Positions 51,116 to 61,669 of a stretch of DNA of 64,000 bases are shown one piece after another. A program made the position numbers and the translations under genes. This stretch comes from Lepidostoma basale (lineage: Eukaryota > Arthropoda > Insecta > Trichoptera > Lepidostomatidae). Where the stretch lies: the NCBI GenBank assembly GCA_022606425.2, contig JAHDVF020000989.1, forward strand, positions 496,001-560,000, in the 5' to 3' direction. The notes under the pieces are model-generated. The model saw nothing but the letters and a program-made list of their open reading frames with translations, was not told where the DNA came from and did not search any database. Numbering within the stretch: position 1 is the first letter of the stretch; each line of letters opens with the position of its first letter.

Positions 51116-51224
51116 AGACCTTTTAACTTTGAATGCTTATGACGTGTGATAAGTAGTTAATCTATTGCCATTTTAATTGTCACGTGAATTCTACCAGACC
51201 AAAGAAAGCTTAGGATTTTTTTGC
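51116..51224 (-). mobile_element. SINE-T fragment
   Basis: Plus-strand GACGTGTGATAAGTAGTTAA, TCTATTGCCATTTTAATTGT, CACGTGAATTCTACCAGACC. It is head-to-head with the previous copy. Confidence 0.6.
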
Positions 51225-51385
51225 ACACTGTCATCGGCGACTGTCATCCAGGACCTTCGGTCTTCATATCTTATTTTGTCTTTTAGACATACGCCTATCA
51301 TTTGTCTTTCCATGGACCTTTGCGCACATTTTAGTTTGTGTACCGTATTGGCAGTTAGCGTAATGGTTTTTTATTCTTTTTTTTA
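51225..51385 (-). mobile_element. LINE-C fragment
   Basis: Broken minus-strand reading corresponding to LTANTVHKLKCAQRSMERQM and KDKIRYEDRRSWMTVADDS, the middle of the LINE-C C-terminal block. It lies between SINE fragments. Confidence 0.6.
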
Positions 51386-51389
51386 TGTA

Positions 51390-51620
51390 AACAACAGGTC
51401 GTTTGAACCCAATTACTGTATACAATTATTTTTTTAGTTATTATATTGATTCTCGTGACATGTGATAGGTAGCCAATCTATCGCCATTTTATTCTCACGT
51501 GAATTTTACCCCAGACCAAAGACATTGTGACAATCACATTGCCATCGCCGGGAATCGAACCCGAGACCTTCGGTATGGAAGTCAGAGCTCTTACCACTCT
51601 GCCACAAAGGCCGTTTCCAG
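51390..51620 (-). mobile_element. SINE-T copy with tRNA-like head
   Basis: AACAACAGGTCGTTTGAACC, TTGATTCTCGTGACATGTGA, AGCCAATCTATCGCCATTTT, GCCGGGAATCGAACCCGAGA, CTTACCACTCTGCCACAAAG. The last two are the inverse of a tRNA B box and a further tRNA-like arm. Confidence 0.8.
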
Positions 51621-51684
51621 GTTTCCAGGCCATAGGTGATCACGGGGAGGATACATGTTTCATGTACTTTTCTTTTCAGATTTA

Positions 51685-51790
51685 TTGGTATATAATGCCT
51701 TACACAGGCGAAACGTGCAATTCACATAAACTTCTAGAAAATATTCATGTTAATTCTAGTATACTTGGGAATACTTACACAAAGGTTCAC
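51685..51790 (+). repeat. Hammerhead-derived terminal repeat (TTGATAA family)
   Basis: ATAATGCCTTACACAGGCGA, AACGTGCAATTCACATAAAC, TTCTAGAAAATATTCATGTT. Stem II and GAAAC are recognisable; the left core is truncated. Confidence 0.5.
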
Positions 51791-52097
51791 GATCCCTACC
51801 GTAGAATATTCCAGTTAAAATGATTTCCTTTTCACTTACTCGTTTCAAGTCTGCGAAGACGCTCGGCTGTGGAAAGGGTAAGTATATAGTGTGGAATATA
51901 TTATCGCGAGATACCATCTTGGCAGGTCCGGTAAGGCTATGCTGAGAGATTAACGTACTTAACTTCTGGCTAAGAGAAATGAAAGAACAAAAAAAAACAC
52001 TTATAAAGGAGCCTTCCTTGAAAAACGTGCAATAGTTGAGTAGTGAGGAATTAATGACATTTACAAATCATGATTTTTTAGCCATCATAAACTAGCC

Positions 52098-52290
52098 AAT
52101 CTTCTTCTTTCTGTGTCCTGTCAGGTCTCCCTAACGTTGTCTATCATCCTTTTGTAGTCCTCATAGTGATGACCTGGGGAAAAATATCTAGAGTGGTATC
52201 CCTTTGCCTTTCCTGGAGGATTTTCTGTCGCGGTTACCTTCCCTTGGCTGGGTGTATCCAGTTTTATGGCGCTGGAAGCTAGCCGATACA
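52098..52290 (-). repeat. Repeat sharing the LINE-B 3' end
   Basis: On the minus strand it starts AGCTTCCAGCGCCATAAAAC, passes CACCCAGCCAAGGGAAGGTA, CCAGGTCATCACTATGAGGA and ends with CAACGTTAGGGAGACCTGAC, AGGACACAGAAAGAAGAAG. The last 60 bp are the LINE-B 3' end; the body is not LINE-B. A second copy is at 54797-54985. Confidence 0.7.
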
Positions 52291-52544
52291 TTATTTAATT
52301 TTGTGTACACCAATAGATGTTACCGTTAGTCCTAATTATGGTATAATCTGGAAATATTCAAGAAATTATAAATGAGCCCCAAGTATGGGGCCATATACCA
52401 TGTATATTTAATATAAAATTTTCGTTTTCAATTCTTTATTTAAATATATCCAAAGCATAACAGAATTATTTTGGATACCGTTTGAATACCGTGCTGGAAG
52501 GTATGTGTACCGGTAAATGCCATGAAACGTCATAGTTGCATAAC
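52291..52544. other. Unassigned sequence
   Basis: No recognised feature. Confidence 0.25.
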
Positions 52545-53130
52545 ATTAGAGAAAGGGGATCCCACCACATACCCGAGGCTGTTATAGGGCGCAGCGTCAC
52601 CCTTTCGCCAGCCTCGCTTATGCACTTCCTAGGGGATGCCAGACCGCATTTAATCTAATATTTTTTCCCCTTCTATGTCCCACTCATTTACACATGTAAA
52701 CTTACACTATATTTATTATAGCTAACATTTAGTGAACTTAACCTAGGTATTACCGTGAAGACAAACTTTTTGTTTTTTTTACATGAGGAAGGCGAAACTT
52801 TCTGGGGGGGGGAGGGAGAGAAAAAAATGCGGGGGGTGGATTGAAGCGAGGTAAAGGTTAGTCATTGGGTGAGGATAAAGGAAAGGAAAAGGGAGCATAT
52901 GAGCATATGAGAAAAAATAACATAACATAAAATATCTGAGAAAAGAAAAACAACAAAAAAAATGACTATTCCACATCCCACCAGGGGTCAGTTTGGACTT
53001 TGGGTCAAAGCAGTCGACGGAAGCCAGTGATAACGCCGTCCAGAGGCAGTCGCCCGGGGACGCAGAACGCAAGGTAGCGACGTGTGGCATCCACGTGTGA
53101 TCTTTATGATCTAAGAGAGAAAGGGCGAAT
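52545..53130 (-). mobile_element. R1-like LINE 3' UTR
   Basis: Minus-strand order: GCGTTCTGCGTCCCCGGGCG, ACTGCCTCTGGACGGCGTTA, CTGACCCCTGGTGGGATGTG, then a low-complexity TTCTCTCCCTCCCCCC region, AAATGCGGTCTGGCATCCCC, GCGAGGCTGGCGAAAGGGTG. The same layout occurs at 56620-57230. Confidence 0.72.
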
Positions 53131-53134
53131 GGCG

Positions 53135-53540
53135 ATTACCGACGCCACGAAACCGGTCACCCCCCAGCTAAGGAAAGGAACATCCCTACAGAAAAACCCT
53201 GATCCTCTGAGTTGGGCGTTAGGCCAACAACCTAACTTCGGAAAACATTAAACGTTACGAACACTTCAAGAAATTCGTTTCTCGGAGGAGGCTGCGACCC
53301 ACCAATGGCTGTAGCGCCGGAGAAAATTAAATTACAGAATTATTATCCAATACACTAAAGATAAAAGTAAGAGATAAGTAAGACATAATAAAATAATAAA
53401 AAGAGAGAGAAACATAAGTTACATGACAAATAAATTAATTGAATATACAATTATAATAAAGACAGTGCTACCCTTACGTATACTACACTACATACTTAAA
53501 TACGTCAAATTCCGAAGTGACGCGATTAACAAAGATATTG
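53135..53540. other. Unassigned sequence
   Basis: 53130-53340 (GACGCCACGAAACCGGTCAC..TCGGAGGAGGCTGCGACCCA) is GC-richer and may be more LINE 3' sequence. The GAAACCGG phrase lacks a hammerhead core. Confidence 0.3.
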
Positions 53541-53544
53541 CTTT

Positions 53545-54435
53545 TCCAACCGGAGTAACCATTGATGGGTTGGTTTTGCATCGTGGGAGATAAAACAATC
53601 TATAGCCCCTTTGTCGAAGATAATTATCAGGGACGAACTAATTCACTCAAGATTTCTGAGTTGTGTATACCGCCTATCAGTCGAAAAAAGTGAACACCCA
53701 AGTGAATGTCTCGTCTTATCTCGAATGACTGGTAGCCTAACAACCCTAGCAAGAAATAAGTTAGAAAGAGCTATGGGTTATATCCATACTCCCTAAGATA
53801 GAGGTATCGCAGAATTTTTTTCTGCACCCTCTCCACCATCAGGGAATATTGAACCTCATGCGGTGCCCAGATAATGGAACTAAGTTGCTACCGCCTTCTC
53901 ACCAGAGAATTATACAATCACTTCAGCACCTAAATATTATGAAAGATCTTGGCGTTTTTGATGACAAAACCAAGTATTTTGAGGGACCTATTACATAATG
54001 AAGTTATGTGAAGACTAAACGACAAGCGAGCGCCGAACAACACCCCCAGATCCATGTACGTCACCCCTCTTTCGAGCTGTGCTTCACCTATTAGATATCT
54101 TAAGTAAATTGTTTTAGTTGCTCAGGTAAACGACATTACAAAGCACTTAGAGACGTTGAAGAACAATTTATTAGGTTTACTCCATTTCATGATACTTTGT
54201 TTGTCGCGCTGAAGATTCAAGCAGTCTGAAGGAGACTTTCACTGAAAATTTTTAAGTCATCAGCAAATAAGAGAAATTTTGAAGACTTAATTACATTTGA
54301 TATATCATTGATGAAGATTGTGAAAAGAATCGGTCCTAAAATGGAGCCCTGTGTTACTCCAGATGAAGGATGGAAAGCTGATGATTGATACAGTCCATAT
54401 TCAATGACCCCACCAGGAAATCCAGGAAATGTGAG
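53545..54435 (-). pseudogene. Jockey-clade reverse transcriptase relic with FADD box
   Basis: Minus strand from 54420: GFPGGVIEYGLYQSSAFHPS, SGVTQGSILGPILFTIFIND, ISNVIKSSKFLLFADDLKIF, then TNKVSWNGVNLINCSSTSL and further fragments (VTYMDLGVLFGARLSF, IVWAPHEVQYSLMVERVQKK near 53920-53800, YTIQKSKVNYFRQ-like). GVxQGSxLGPxLFxxFINDI and FADDLKIF are RT motifs 4 and 5 of Jockey/CR1 elements. Multiple stops and frameshifts. Confidence 0.82.
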
Positions 54436-54796
54436 AAGAGCAACGTTAACATTATATATTAGAATTAATTTTTCTATCTACATACTGAATAGAAGAGAAT
54501 AGTTTGTTATTATGATGAAGGAATTGGGTTACGTCCAGTCTTGAACCCAAGTCCCCTTGATCCGGAAGAAATAGTTCTGTTCCTTCATAATGGTATTATT
54601 TTCTTCCACCCGTGTTTATTTTATTAAAACACACAGTATATTTTTAAAACACACAGTATATTTTATAGACATACATACACCATGTTATCGTACGTCTTTA
54701 TAAACGTCATTAAAGCTACAGAACTCTACTCTCCAATAAATAAAGCTCATTACTTTCTCCAAATACTTATCATCAACAGTCAGGTTAAACCTGGTC
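54436..54796. other. Unassigned sequence
   Basis: 54525-54570 (TTGGGTTACGTCCAGTCTTG, AACCCAAGTCCCCTTGATCC) is shared with 33360-33410 and may be the head of a SINE. No coding. Confidence 0.35.
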
Positions 54797-54985
54797 TTCT
54801 TCTTTCTGTGTCTTGTCAAGTCTCCCTAACGTTGACTATCACCCTTGAGTAGGCCTCATGGTGATGACCTGGGGAAAAATATCCAGAATGGTATCCTCTT
54901 GCCTTCTCTGAAGGATTTTCTGTCGGGGTTACCTTCCCTTAGCTGGGTGTATCCAGTTTTATGGCGCTGGAAGCTCGCCATTTGT
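54797..54985 (-). repeat. Second copy of the repeat sharing the LINE-B 3' end
   Basis: Minus strand: AGCTTCCAGCGCCATAAAAC, CACCCAGCTAAGGGAAGGTA, CCAGGTCATCACCATGAGGC, CTACTCAAGGGTGATAGTCA, ACGTTAGGGAGACTTGACAA, ACAGAAAGAAGAAG. Ends as LINE-B does at 24130-24190. Confidence 0.72.
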
Positions 54986-56340
54986 CCTCTCTCTATCAGC
55001 TATGGCACTTAGTAATATGTGCCACATTACCCGGGGTTCGCGGGGTCTTTAAAAGATCTTTCGTAGACGCTAGAGAGTTGGACTTGATAGTTGTGTTGCT
55101 GTTGTAAATGCAACATGGCGCCTTACGACATTTTATAGAGGCATATTTTCCAGCAAAACATACCCCATCGTAGCGCTACTACCCTATTGAAACCCTTAAA
55201 CCCTGTTTAAATATTGTAAGACTTTTAGTTTTGATGACTGATATAGCAATATTTAAGTTATGTGTTAAGACATGGATGGATGTTGCCTAAGATAGACATA
55301 CATGGAAACATATGGAGGAAGCTTTTGTCCAGGAGCGGAAGAATGGAAAGAAAACAATAAAGAGACCCCCGGTAAGACATGAGTGTATGTTGCCCAGGAT
55401 CGACAGCATAGAGGAAGATGTAGGAGGCCTACGTCCTACGTGGATGGATTCAGACTGATAACGATGATTATAAATTTCTCACATATTAATTGGATAATAA
55501 AAAACTCACATTAAATGATTTAGAAATTTACGAAATTAAAAAAGCCATAAAAAATAATGAAATATATTAAATTCCCCGTTAAATTTAAATTTTATTCCCA
55601 TGTTTGAAATGTTCCCTTACATCTCCCCTTTCCTCAATCCTAATTATACCCCTTTACCTTTATGAATAACTCCACCTCATTATAGTATATAATTGACAAA
55701 ATTGTTTTTTTTTTATTGTTAAAATTGTGTAGATTGAAATAAAGTGTTGTAATACCAAGTGTAATTATAAAAATAAAAATAAATTAATGTTCTTTACTGT
55801 TGAGTTTTTCTCGCAATATTTCTAGCGCTTATGTATAGTATTAGCACTTAATGAATCCAGAAACATAAACTCTTGATAATTTTATAAAAATTCATAATAA
55901 ATCGTATAAGTTAATTAAAGAAGCCTCGTCTAAAACAGCTATATCTTTGGTATAAAACGTAAGGAATTTCTCTATGGTCGAGATAAAATATAGAACACAC
56001 CGATTTTGCGAACTCTATGAACCACCATAGACGTCTGTCTAATAAATCTCCCCGACACTGATTGACTGCTTCCATCTGAAAACGTCCGCCATCTTGGTAC
56101 TGAAAAACACAACACGTATTTCAAATTTGGAACACAAAGCATTTACAAATAGAATTCTTTTGTTTTTGTACCGGTATTAATTGCTTACGGTTATAAACCC
56201 TTTTGTGGAAACGTGGAAGAGTCTTTAATTTAATTAGGGGTATTTTTGTAGGGTTTGTCGTTAAATAACGAATTCATTAATTTAATAAAACATTTGCTGT
56301 TCTCATTTTATGCATCTTTCACATATTAAAGATAATAGTT
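54986..56340. other. Mostly unassigned sequence
   Basis: 55250-55460 has two parallel phrases (ATGGATGTTGCCTAAGATAG.. and TGTATGTTGCCCAGGATCGA..AGGAGGCC) like LINE C-terminal AQDRxxWRxxEEAFVQ and may be LINE-C relics. The rest (55480-56340) is AT-rich without recognised features. Confidence 0.35.
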
Positions 56341-56342
56341 TT

Positions 56343-56618
56343 TAGGTGTCCTGTTCTAGTGTCGGCCCTTGTCGGTCCTCCCAACGTTGGCGATCACCTC
56401 GGCGAACCTGTCCCTGTCCTGCGCCACTCGAAACAGCTCCACCACACTTCGGATGCCGGTCCACTCCCTCAAGTTTCGCAGCCAGGACATCTGTATCCTA
56501 CCGGGACCTCGGCGTCCCTCAATTTTTTTCTCCAATATCAGTTGGAGAAGGTGGTACTTTTCTTCACGCAGTATATGACTCAGATGTGAAATCTTTCGAA
56601 ACTTGATAGTTGATAACA
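56343..56618 (-). mobile_element. LINE-B 3' end, part of an interrupted copy
   Basis: Minus strand: LSTIKFRKISHLSHILREEK, YHLLQLILEKKIEGRRGPGR, IQMSWLRNLREWTGIRSVVE, LFRVAQDRDRFAEVIANVGR. It joins the segment at 58079-58275 across an R1-clade insertion. Confidence 0.86.
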
Positions 56619-58063
56619 TTGATAAAGAGAGGAACACAGAAGGGTTCCCACCACATACCCGAGGCTGTTATAGGGCGCAGCGGCACCCTTTCGTCAGCCT
56701 CGCTCGTACACTTTCTAGGCCTGTCCCCGTCCATCCGGGACATACATTTAAATTACGCAAACACAATGGGATGCCAGGCCACATTTACTCTACTTTGTAT
56801 TTCCTTCTGTGTCCCGCACTTCCACATGTAAACTACTATTTATTTAAAAATATAGAAATAATAACAATCTTACAAAATAGCGTCTTACCACCTAGTTTTA
56901 AACATAATACACACTTAGAACTATTCACATGGGGGAAGGCGGGACACAGTATGAGGAAGGAGGAGGGATGTGGGGATCTGGGGTGGAGCAAAGTAGAGGG
57001 GGTCAGTAAGGTTAGAGTAGAGGGAAGGGCACAAAATGAAGTATACAAATATATAATCTAAAAAAAATATCAGTAGGTATAAACTTAAAGTGCATTGGGC
57101 AATCCACGCCCCACCAGGGGGCAGTATCAACTTCGGGTTAGAACGGTTAACAGGAGCCAGTGGTAACACTGTCCAGGGGCAGTCGCCACAGGACTCGCAG
57201 AACGCAACACAGGACAGACAGCAGGCAGCATGGTTGCATGTCAAGAAACACAGAGTATAACATAAATAAATAAAAAAACAACAAAGGAGCAGAAAGAAAA
57301 GTGGAAACGGGAAACGGGAGAACACGCGAGAAGACTATGCGTCAGCCTCCCTGAAGCGGTCGGTCCATGCTCGGGCGAAAGCTCGGAGGCATTTATAATT
57401 GTGGTCACTCTCCGTCAGATCCGGGTTCCAGACCGGGCGGACAGCGACCCTCACATCCCCAATCATACGATCTCTCTCATCTCGTAAGAACCGGCACTCC
57501 CAGAGGATGTGGAAAGCCGTCTGGGGCCCTTCCCCGCACACACACTCCGGGTCCGGCGCCAGACCAAGATCATGGAGTCTGGCGCGGAAATTGCCGTGAC
57601 CCGAGAGCATCTGAACAACGTGGTGGTCCAAGCTCAGCCACCCACTACTCATCCTCCTACTCAGCGATGGGAAGAAGGAGTAGGTCCACCGTCCTTTGGG
57701 AGACCCATTCCATCTTTCTTGCCACACAGACAGTGAAGCCTCCCTTAACCCCCTACACAAGGCGGTGAATCCGTCCTCCTCGGCGTTGAACGCAATGCCC
57801 ATGTAGGTCACGCTCTCACGCCGCTTGAGGCGCCTCTTGGCGACGGCCTCTAGCACCTCTAGGTCGGCGGGAAGAACTCCCCCAATTACCGGAAGCGCCA
57901 CTGAGGCCTCAGTCTTGTAGGCACCGGTCAATGCTAGGAGAGGGACGCGTTGGTCCCTGAGCAGCGCCGAGGACACCGTCCGTACCGCGAGGCGCCCCGA
58001 CCACACCCTCGCCGCGTAGGTGATTCTGGACACATACACGGCGCGGTACAGTATTCGAGCCGC
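56619..58063 (-). mobile_element. R1-clade LINE, 5'-truncated insertion with 15-bp TSD
   Basis: Frame 58060-57335 is open for about 240 codons: RILYRAVYVSRITYAARVWS, SSALLRDQRVPLLALTGAYK, TEASVALPVIGGVLPADLEV, LSGHGNFRARLHDLGLAPDP, ECVCGEGPQTAFHILWECRF, TESDHNYKCLRAFARAWTDR, FREADA. CxCx7Hx4C is the Cys/His motif of R1-clade ORF2 C-termini. About 700 bp of 3' UTR follows (57334-56630). TGATAGTTGATAACA at 56604-56618 and 58064-58078 is a perfect 15-bp duplication. RT and endonuclease domains are missing. The open frame and clean TSD make it one of the younger insertions. Confidence 0.9.
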
Positions 58064-58078
58064 TGATAGTTGATAACA

Positions 58079-58275
58079 GTTCCCTGTCAACTCTAGCTCG
58101 CCTTAGGACTTCAGTATTAGTAACCATGTCTGTTTAAGGTATTCTGAGTATTTGGCGATAGAGCCACCTTTCAAATGCTTCCAGTCTGTTAATTGAGTTG
58201 ACTTTTGAGATCCACGTTTCACATCCATACAATAAAACAGACCACATAGCATTTGATCATTCTCTGGTGGAGTGA
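58079..58275 (-). mobile_element. LINE-B, remaining part of the interrupted copy
   Basis: Minus strand MVTNTEVLRRARVDRELLST (58127-58068) and upstream MWSVLLYGCETWISKVNSIN, RLEAFERWLYRQILRIP. It connects to 56618 once the R1-clade element is removed. Confidence 0.85.
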
Positions 58276-58695
58276 TGTTAATTGTAAACATTTTAACATG
58301 GGTGAATAAAAATGATTTACTGATTACGATCGTGCAGTGAATGAATTTATAAGTAAATATTGAAGTCAAAATATCTGGTACAAGTCTTCAAAGAAAACAT
58401 TATCAATGATTTAAATTGAACAACAGTAATGTTCATATACAAAACATCGTGTCATAGTATGAAGAGATTTTTGAGAATTATGTAATTCATTAATCAACAT
58501 ATAACTTTTTTAATTTAAATTTTAAGCATTAAAGAACCCCAAAATTCGTCTTGCTCCATTCGGTATTTCAAAATTTTTGAATTTGGTTGGCTTCCGTGAA
58601 TATTTTACGGGTTGAAACTATAAAAGTATATATTACTACACAACTTATATAAGAACTTTCAATAGCGACGTTCCATTTTTAATCGCTAGTGCAGA
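58276..58695. other. Unassigned AT-rich sequence
   Basis: 58665-58710 carries the CAATAGCGACGTTCCATTTT..AATCGCTAGTGCAGAATG phrase also present near 24775. Confidence 0.35.
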
Positions 58696-58779
58696 ATGTT
58701 CATCGTGGCGTGCGCTGTGTGCTACGTAGCGCCATCTTGTTGGAACCATATATTGTCGGTATTCATATCATCCGGTTTA

Positions 58780-59365
58780 AGGCACAAGGGTAACAAAGTG
58801 AATGGAGCTTTAAAAATAGTTATTGGAAACAATAATTTATCAATGAAAGCGAAAACGGCCGTTCACAATGGAGTTCTGGTCCCAACCCTAATGTATGGAA
58901 GCGAAGCATGGAACTGGCAGAAGAAGGATGAGAGTAGAATAAATGCGGTAGAGATGAGGTCCCTAAGACGTATGAATGGTAGAACGATATACGACAGAAT
59001 CTCAAATGCTGATATAAGAAAGGAATGTAGAGCGGAAGAAGGTATAATGAACAAAAATATGAAAGGATCGCTGCGTTGGTTCGGACATATGGAACGCATG
59101 GATGGAGAAAGAATGGTTAAGAAAGTATACGTTAATGATGTGAATGGGGTACGAAGTCAAGGCAGACCGAGGAAAACATGGCATGACCAAATTAATCAAA
59201 TTTTAAAGGTTGGTCATGTTAGAAGTCGGAGGAATCGACGTGCGTGTATGACTCGTTGTATGAATGTGGAGGAAGCTAGAGAGGTTTGCCAGGATAGAGT
59301 AGTGTGGCGGTCCATTCTCTCTGCCTACCCCTGCGGGGAAATGGCGTGATGGTTTGTTGTTTTTG
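58780..59365 (+). mobile_element. LINE-A 3' half with the longest intact frame
   Basis: Open from about 58770 to 59349: GNKVNGALKIVIGNNNLSMK, AKTAVHNGVLVPTLMYGSEA, WNWQKKDESRINAVEMRSLR, RMNGRTIYDRISNADIRKEC, KGSLRWFGHMERMDGERMVK, KVYVNDVNGVRSQGRPRKTW, HDQINQILKVGHVRSRRNRR, MTRCMNVEEAREVCQDRVVW, ending AYPCGEMA with TGA inside GGCGTGATGG. It covers the thumb and C-terminal domain; catalytic box and endonuclease are absent. The hairpin CTACCCCTGCGGGGAA is followed by GTTTGTTGTTTTTG rather than TTAG. Confidence 0.9.
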
Positions 59366-59765
59366 TTTTTGTTCAAAGTTTATGCGCTTTTAATGAAAAA
59401 CCCTATATTAATGGAAAAATAAAGGTTTCTAGTGATGGAAATTGAGGAATCAAAAATCTTTTGGCAATGGTAAGTGATTACTATAAAAATACTATAAAAT
59501 TTTAGTGTTTCTGAAAAACTCGTCCTTTATCTTAACCCATAGGATAACTATTCGTGAATGCGCTTTATGGGGTCGTTGGCTCTTTTGTTAAGCGTTAAAC
59601 GATGTTGTCTGACGTCACGGTATATTTTATGTACGCCGTAAACCCGGGACCCAAACTCAAGGTGAACTTAACTAAATCTCTCAACCAATATCAAGGTCAT
59701 AGAGTTCGTCTGCTCCGATGATAGGGTGACCACATGCGCAGCACTTTTTTTATACCAAGGTTTGA
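59366..59765. other. Unassigned sequence
   Basis: AT-rich with one GC-richer phrase near 59600 (TTAAACGATGTTGTCTGACGTCACGG). No recognised feature. Confidence 0.25.
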
Positions 59766-59769
59766 ATAT

Positions 59770-60026
59770 AACCACCTATTGTATTTTTATTGCAGTACTC
59801 ATCATAATCTACACATTTATATAAAACAAAGTCTTGTTACTTACACCATGTATAACTCAAGAACGGTTGGATCAATTTTGATGATCTTTAATTTGATGGA
59901 TTTGTCTCCGTCTCGGATAACAGAATAACTATTAAAACATCGGAAAAAATCACGAAAAAAATAATTACGTCGAAAATGCTTGCTTCCACGTGAATTAAAT
60001 TCATTTCAATGTAATTAAAATAATAA
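59770..60026 (+). repeat. Dispersed repeat (AYNSRTVG type), left of LINE-A insertion
   Basis: A reading MYNSRTVGSILMIFNLMDLS, PSRITE at about 59850-59928 belongs to a dispersed insect repeat. The sequence ends in ATTAAAATAATAA, duplicated at 60306-60318, and appears to continue to GGGTCGGCTAGT at 60452-60463. Confidence 0.5.
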
Positions 60027-60305
60027 TAAAAACTAACTAACTAACCATCACGCCATTTCCCCGTAGGGGTAGGCAGAGAGGATGGATCGCCACACTGGCC
60101 TGTCCTGGCACACCTCTCGGGCTTCCTTCACATTCATACATCGCACCATGCACGCACGTCGATTATTCCGACTTCGAATGTGGCCGCCTTTTAGTAATTG
60201 GTTAATTTGGTCATGCCATGTTTTCCTCGGTCGTCCTCGGCTTCTTTTCCCACTCACACTGCTTGTGTACAACTTTTTAACCATTCTACTCTCATCCGTT
60301 CATTG
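60027..60305 (-). mobile_element. LINE-A 3' end, insertion with 13-bp TSD
   Basis: Frame 60284-60048: MVKKLYTSSVSGKRSRGRPR, KTWHDQINQLLKGGHIRSRN, NRRACMVRCMNVKEAREVCQ, DRPVWRSILSAYPYGEMA. TTAG tail at 60030-60047. ATTAAAATAATAA occurs perfectly at 60014-60026 and 60306-60318. Confidence 0.9.
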
Positions 60306-60318
60306 ATTAAAATAATAA

Positions 60319-60835
60319 ACATTTTGATTTTTGCACATTTATTCAACTTAATTTATTTTAAGTATTAACTTAACATAATAAAAATGTGAATTTAATTTAG
60401 CTAATAAGTTAATACAACATTTATTGATTCAGAGGCGGTACGGAGTTCGCCGGGTCGGCTAGTTAGATAATATATCAAATTATGGTTACATCTTCATTCA
60501 AGGTTAAGGCAATAACACTGTGGAATTTAATTTTTAATTTAGAAGGAACATTTTAAACACTGTATAATCCACTTCATTTTGGTGTTCGTAACGTTAATTT
60601 CGGCACAGGGACAGTTCGGAACTATAAAATAGATATATTAAATTAAGGCAAATCCTGTTACAAAAATATGTAAATTAACAAAATTATTAAGAAAATAAAC
60701 ATTTGGTTTTTTCATGTATAATATTTAGACGCTTTTCTTATTAGTATTAAAAGCGAAAGATTTTTTTAGTCGGATCAGATCACCAATTAAGTCAGATCAT
60801 CAAAAACCATTTATTAACAAAAATATATTTTTTTT
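60319..60835. other. Right part of the dispersed repeat, then AT-rich sequence
   Basis: To about 60465 it continues the 59770 repeat (GGCGGTACGGAGTTCGCCGG). ATAACACTGTGGAATTTAA at 60510 is shared with the terminal region of 62040-62830. The rest is unassigned. Confidence 0.4.
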
Positions 60836-60839
60836 TACA

Positions 60840-60897
60840 ATGAAATGAGGCCACTAAGCAGAATGTGCGGAAAAATAATATATGATAGAATATTTAA
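60840..60897 (+). mobile_element. LINE-A, left part of an interrupted copy
   Basis: EMRPLSRMCGKIIYDRIFN: AATGAGGCCACTAAGCAGAA and GATAGAATATTTAA. It joins 61256 after a foldback-family element. Confidence 0.78.
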
Positions 60898-61255
60898 TTC
60901 AAATTTTAATTATATCTCAATAGAGACGAAGACGTAAACTGGAAACTGAACATGGATGATCAAGGTGTTTACAGGACTTATGACCTGTCATTGGTTGGGT
61001 TAAGCGCACGCTTTATGTAATTACAACATTCCCCATTTCACCTTTGTTATTGTGATCATGCATGACAAATTTTTGGAAGATACTTCAAAATCTATATATA
61101 TACATATATATACTTCAAAATCCATATCTATCTTCACGTGTCGGTTTCAGTCAGCCATCTATTTAGATTTGGTTGCACTTGTGAATTTTTCAAGATTAAC
61201 CTATACAACCGACCTACTAACGCCATCTATGGAGAATGATTTTCGGCATTTAGCA
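60898..61255 (+). repeat. Foldback-family element inserted in LINE-A, 12-bp TSD
   Basis: TTATATCTCAATAGAGACGA to GCCATCTATGGAGAATGATT and TTCGGCATTTAGCA. AGAATATTTAAT is present at 60887-60898 and 61256-61267, and removing one copy plus the element restores YDRIFNDEVREEC. Notably this copy has no inverted right arm. Confidence 0.8.
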
Positions 61256-61640
61256 AGAATATTTAATGATGAAGTAAGAGAGGAATGTAAGTCGGATGAA
61301 TGCGTGATAAATAAAAAAAAGAAAGGGTCACTAAGATAGTTTGGACATATGGAACGAATGGATGAGGGAAGAATGGTTAAAAAGATATATACAAGTAGTG
61401 TGAACGGAAAAAGTTGTTGAGGAAGGCCAAGGAAGACATGGCATGATCAAATTAGTTAATTACTGAAAGGCGGTCATGTTCGAAATAGGAACAATCGACA
61501 AACGTGCATGTCACGATGTGTGAATGTAGAAGAGGCACTAGAGTTATGTCAGGATGGAAAAATGTGGCGATCCACTCTCTCTGCCTATCCTTCAGAGGAA
61601 GCGGCGCAATGGTTAGTTATTTAGTTAGTTAGTTATGAAA
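61256..61640 (+). mobile_element. LINE-A 3' end, right part of the interrupted copy
   Basis: RIFNDEVREECKSDECVINK, KKGSLR then stop, FGHMERMDEGRMVKKIYTSS, GRPRKTWHDQIS, MSRCVNVEEALELCQDGKMW, AYPSEEAAQW. The hairpin is decayed (CTATCCTTCAGAGGAAG) and a TTAG tail is at 61612-61634. Confidence 0.82.
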
Positions 61641-61669
61641 TAAAATATTTTGTTTATGTCGTATATTTA

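Noticed and set aside
53140..53165. CACGAAACCGGTCACC as a hammerhead motif
   Set aside because: No core or stem II upstream; probably chance.
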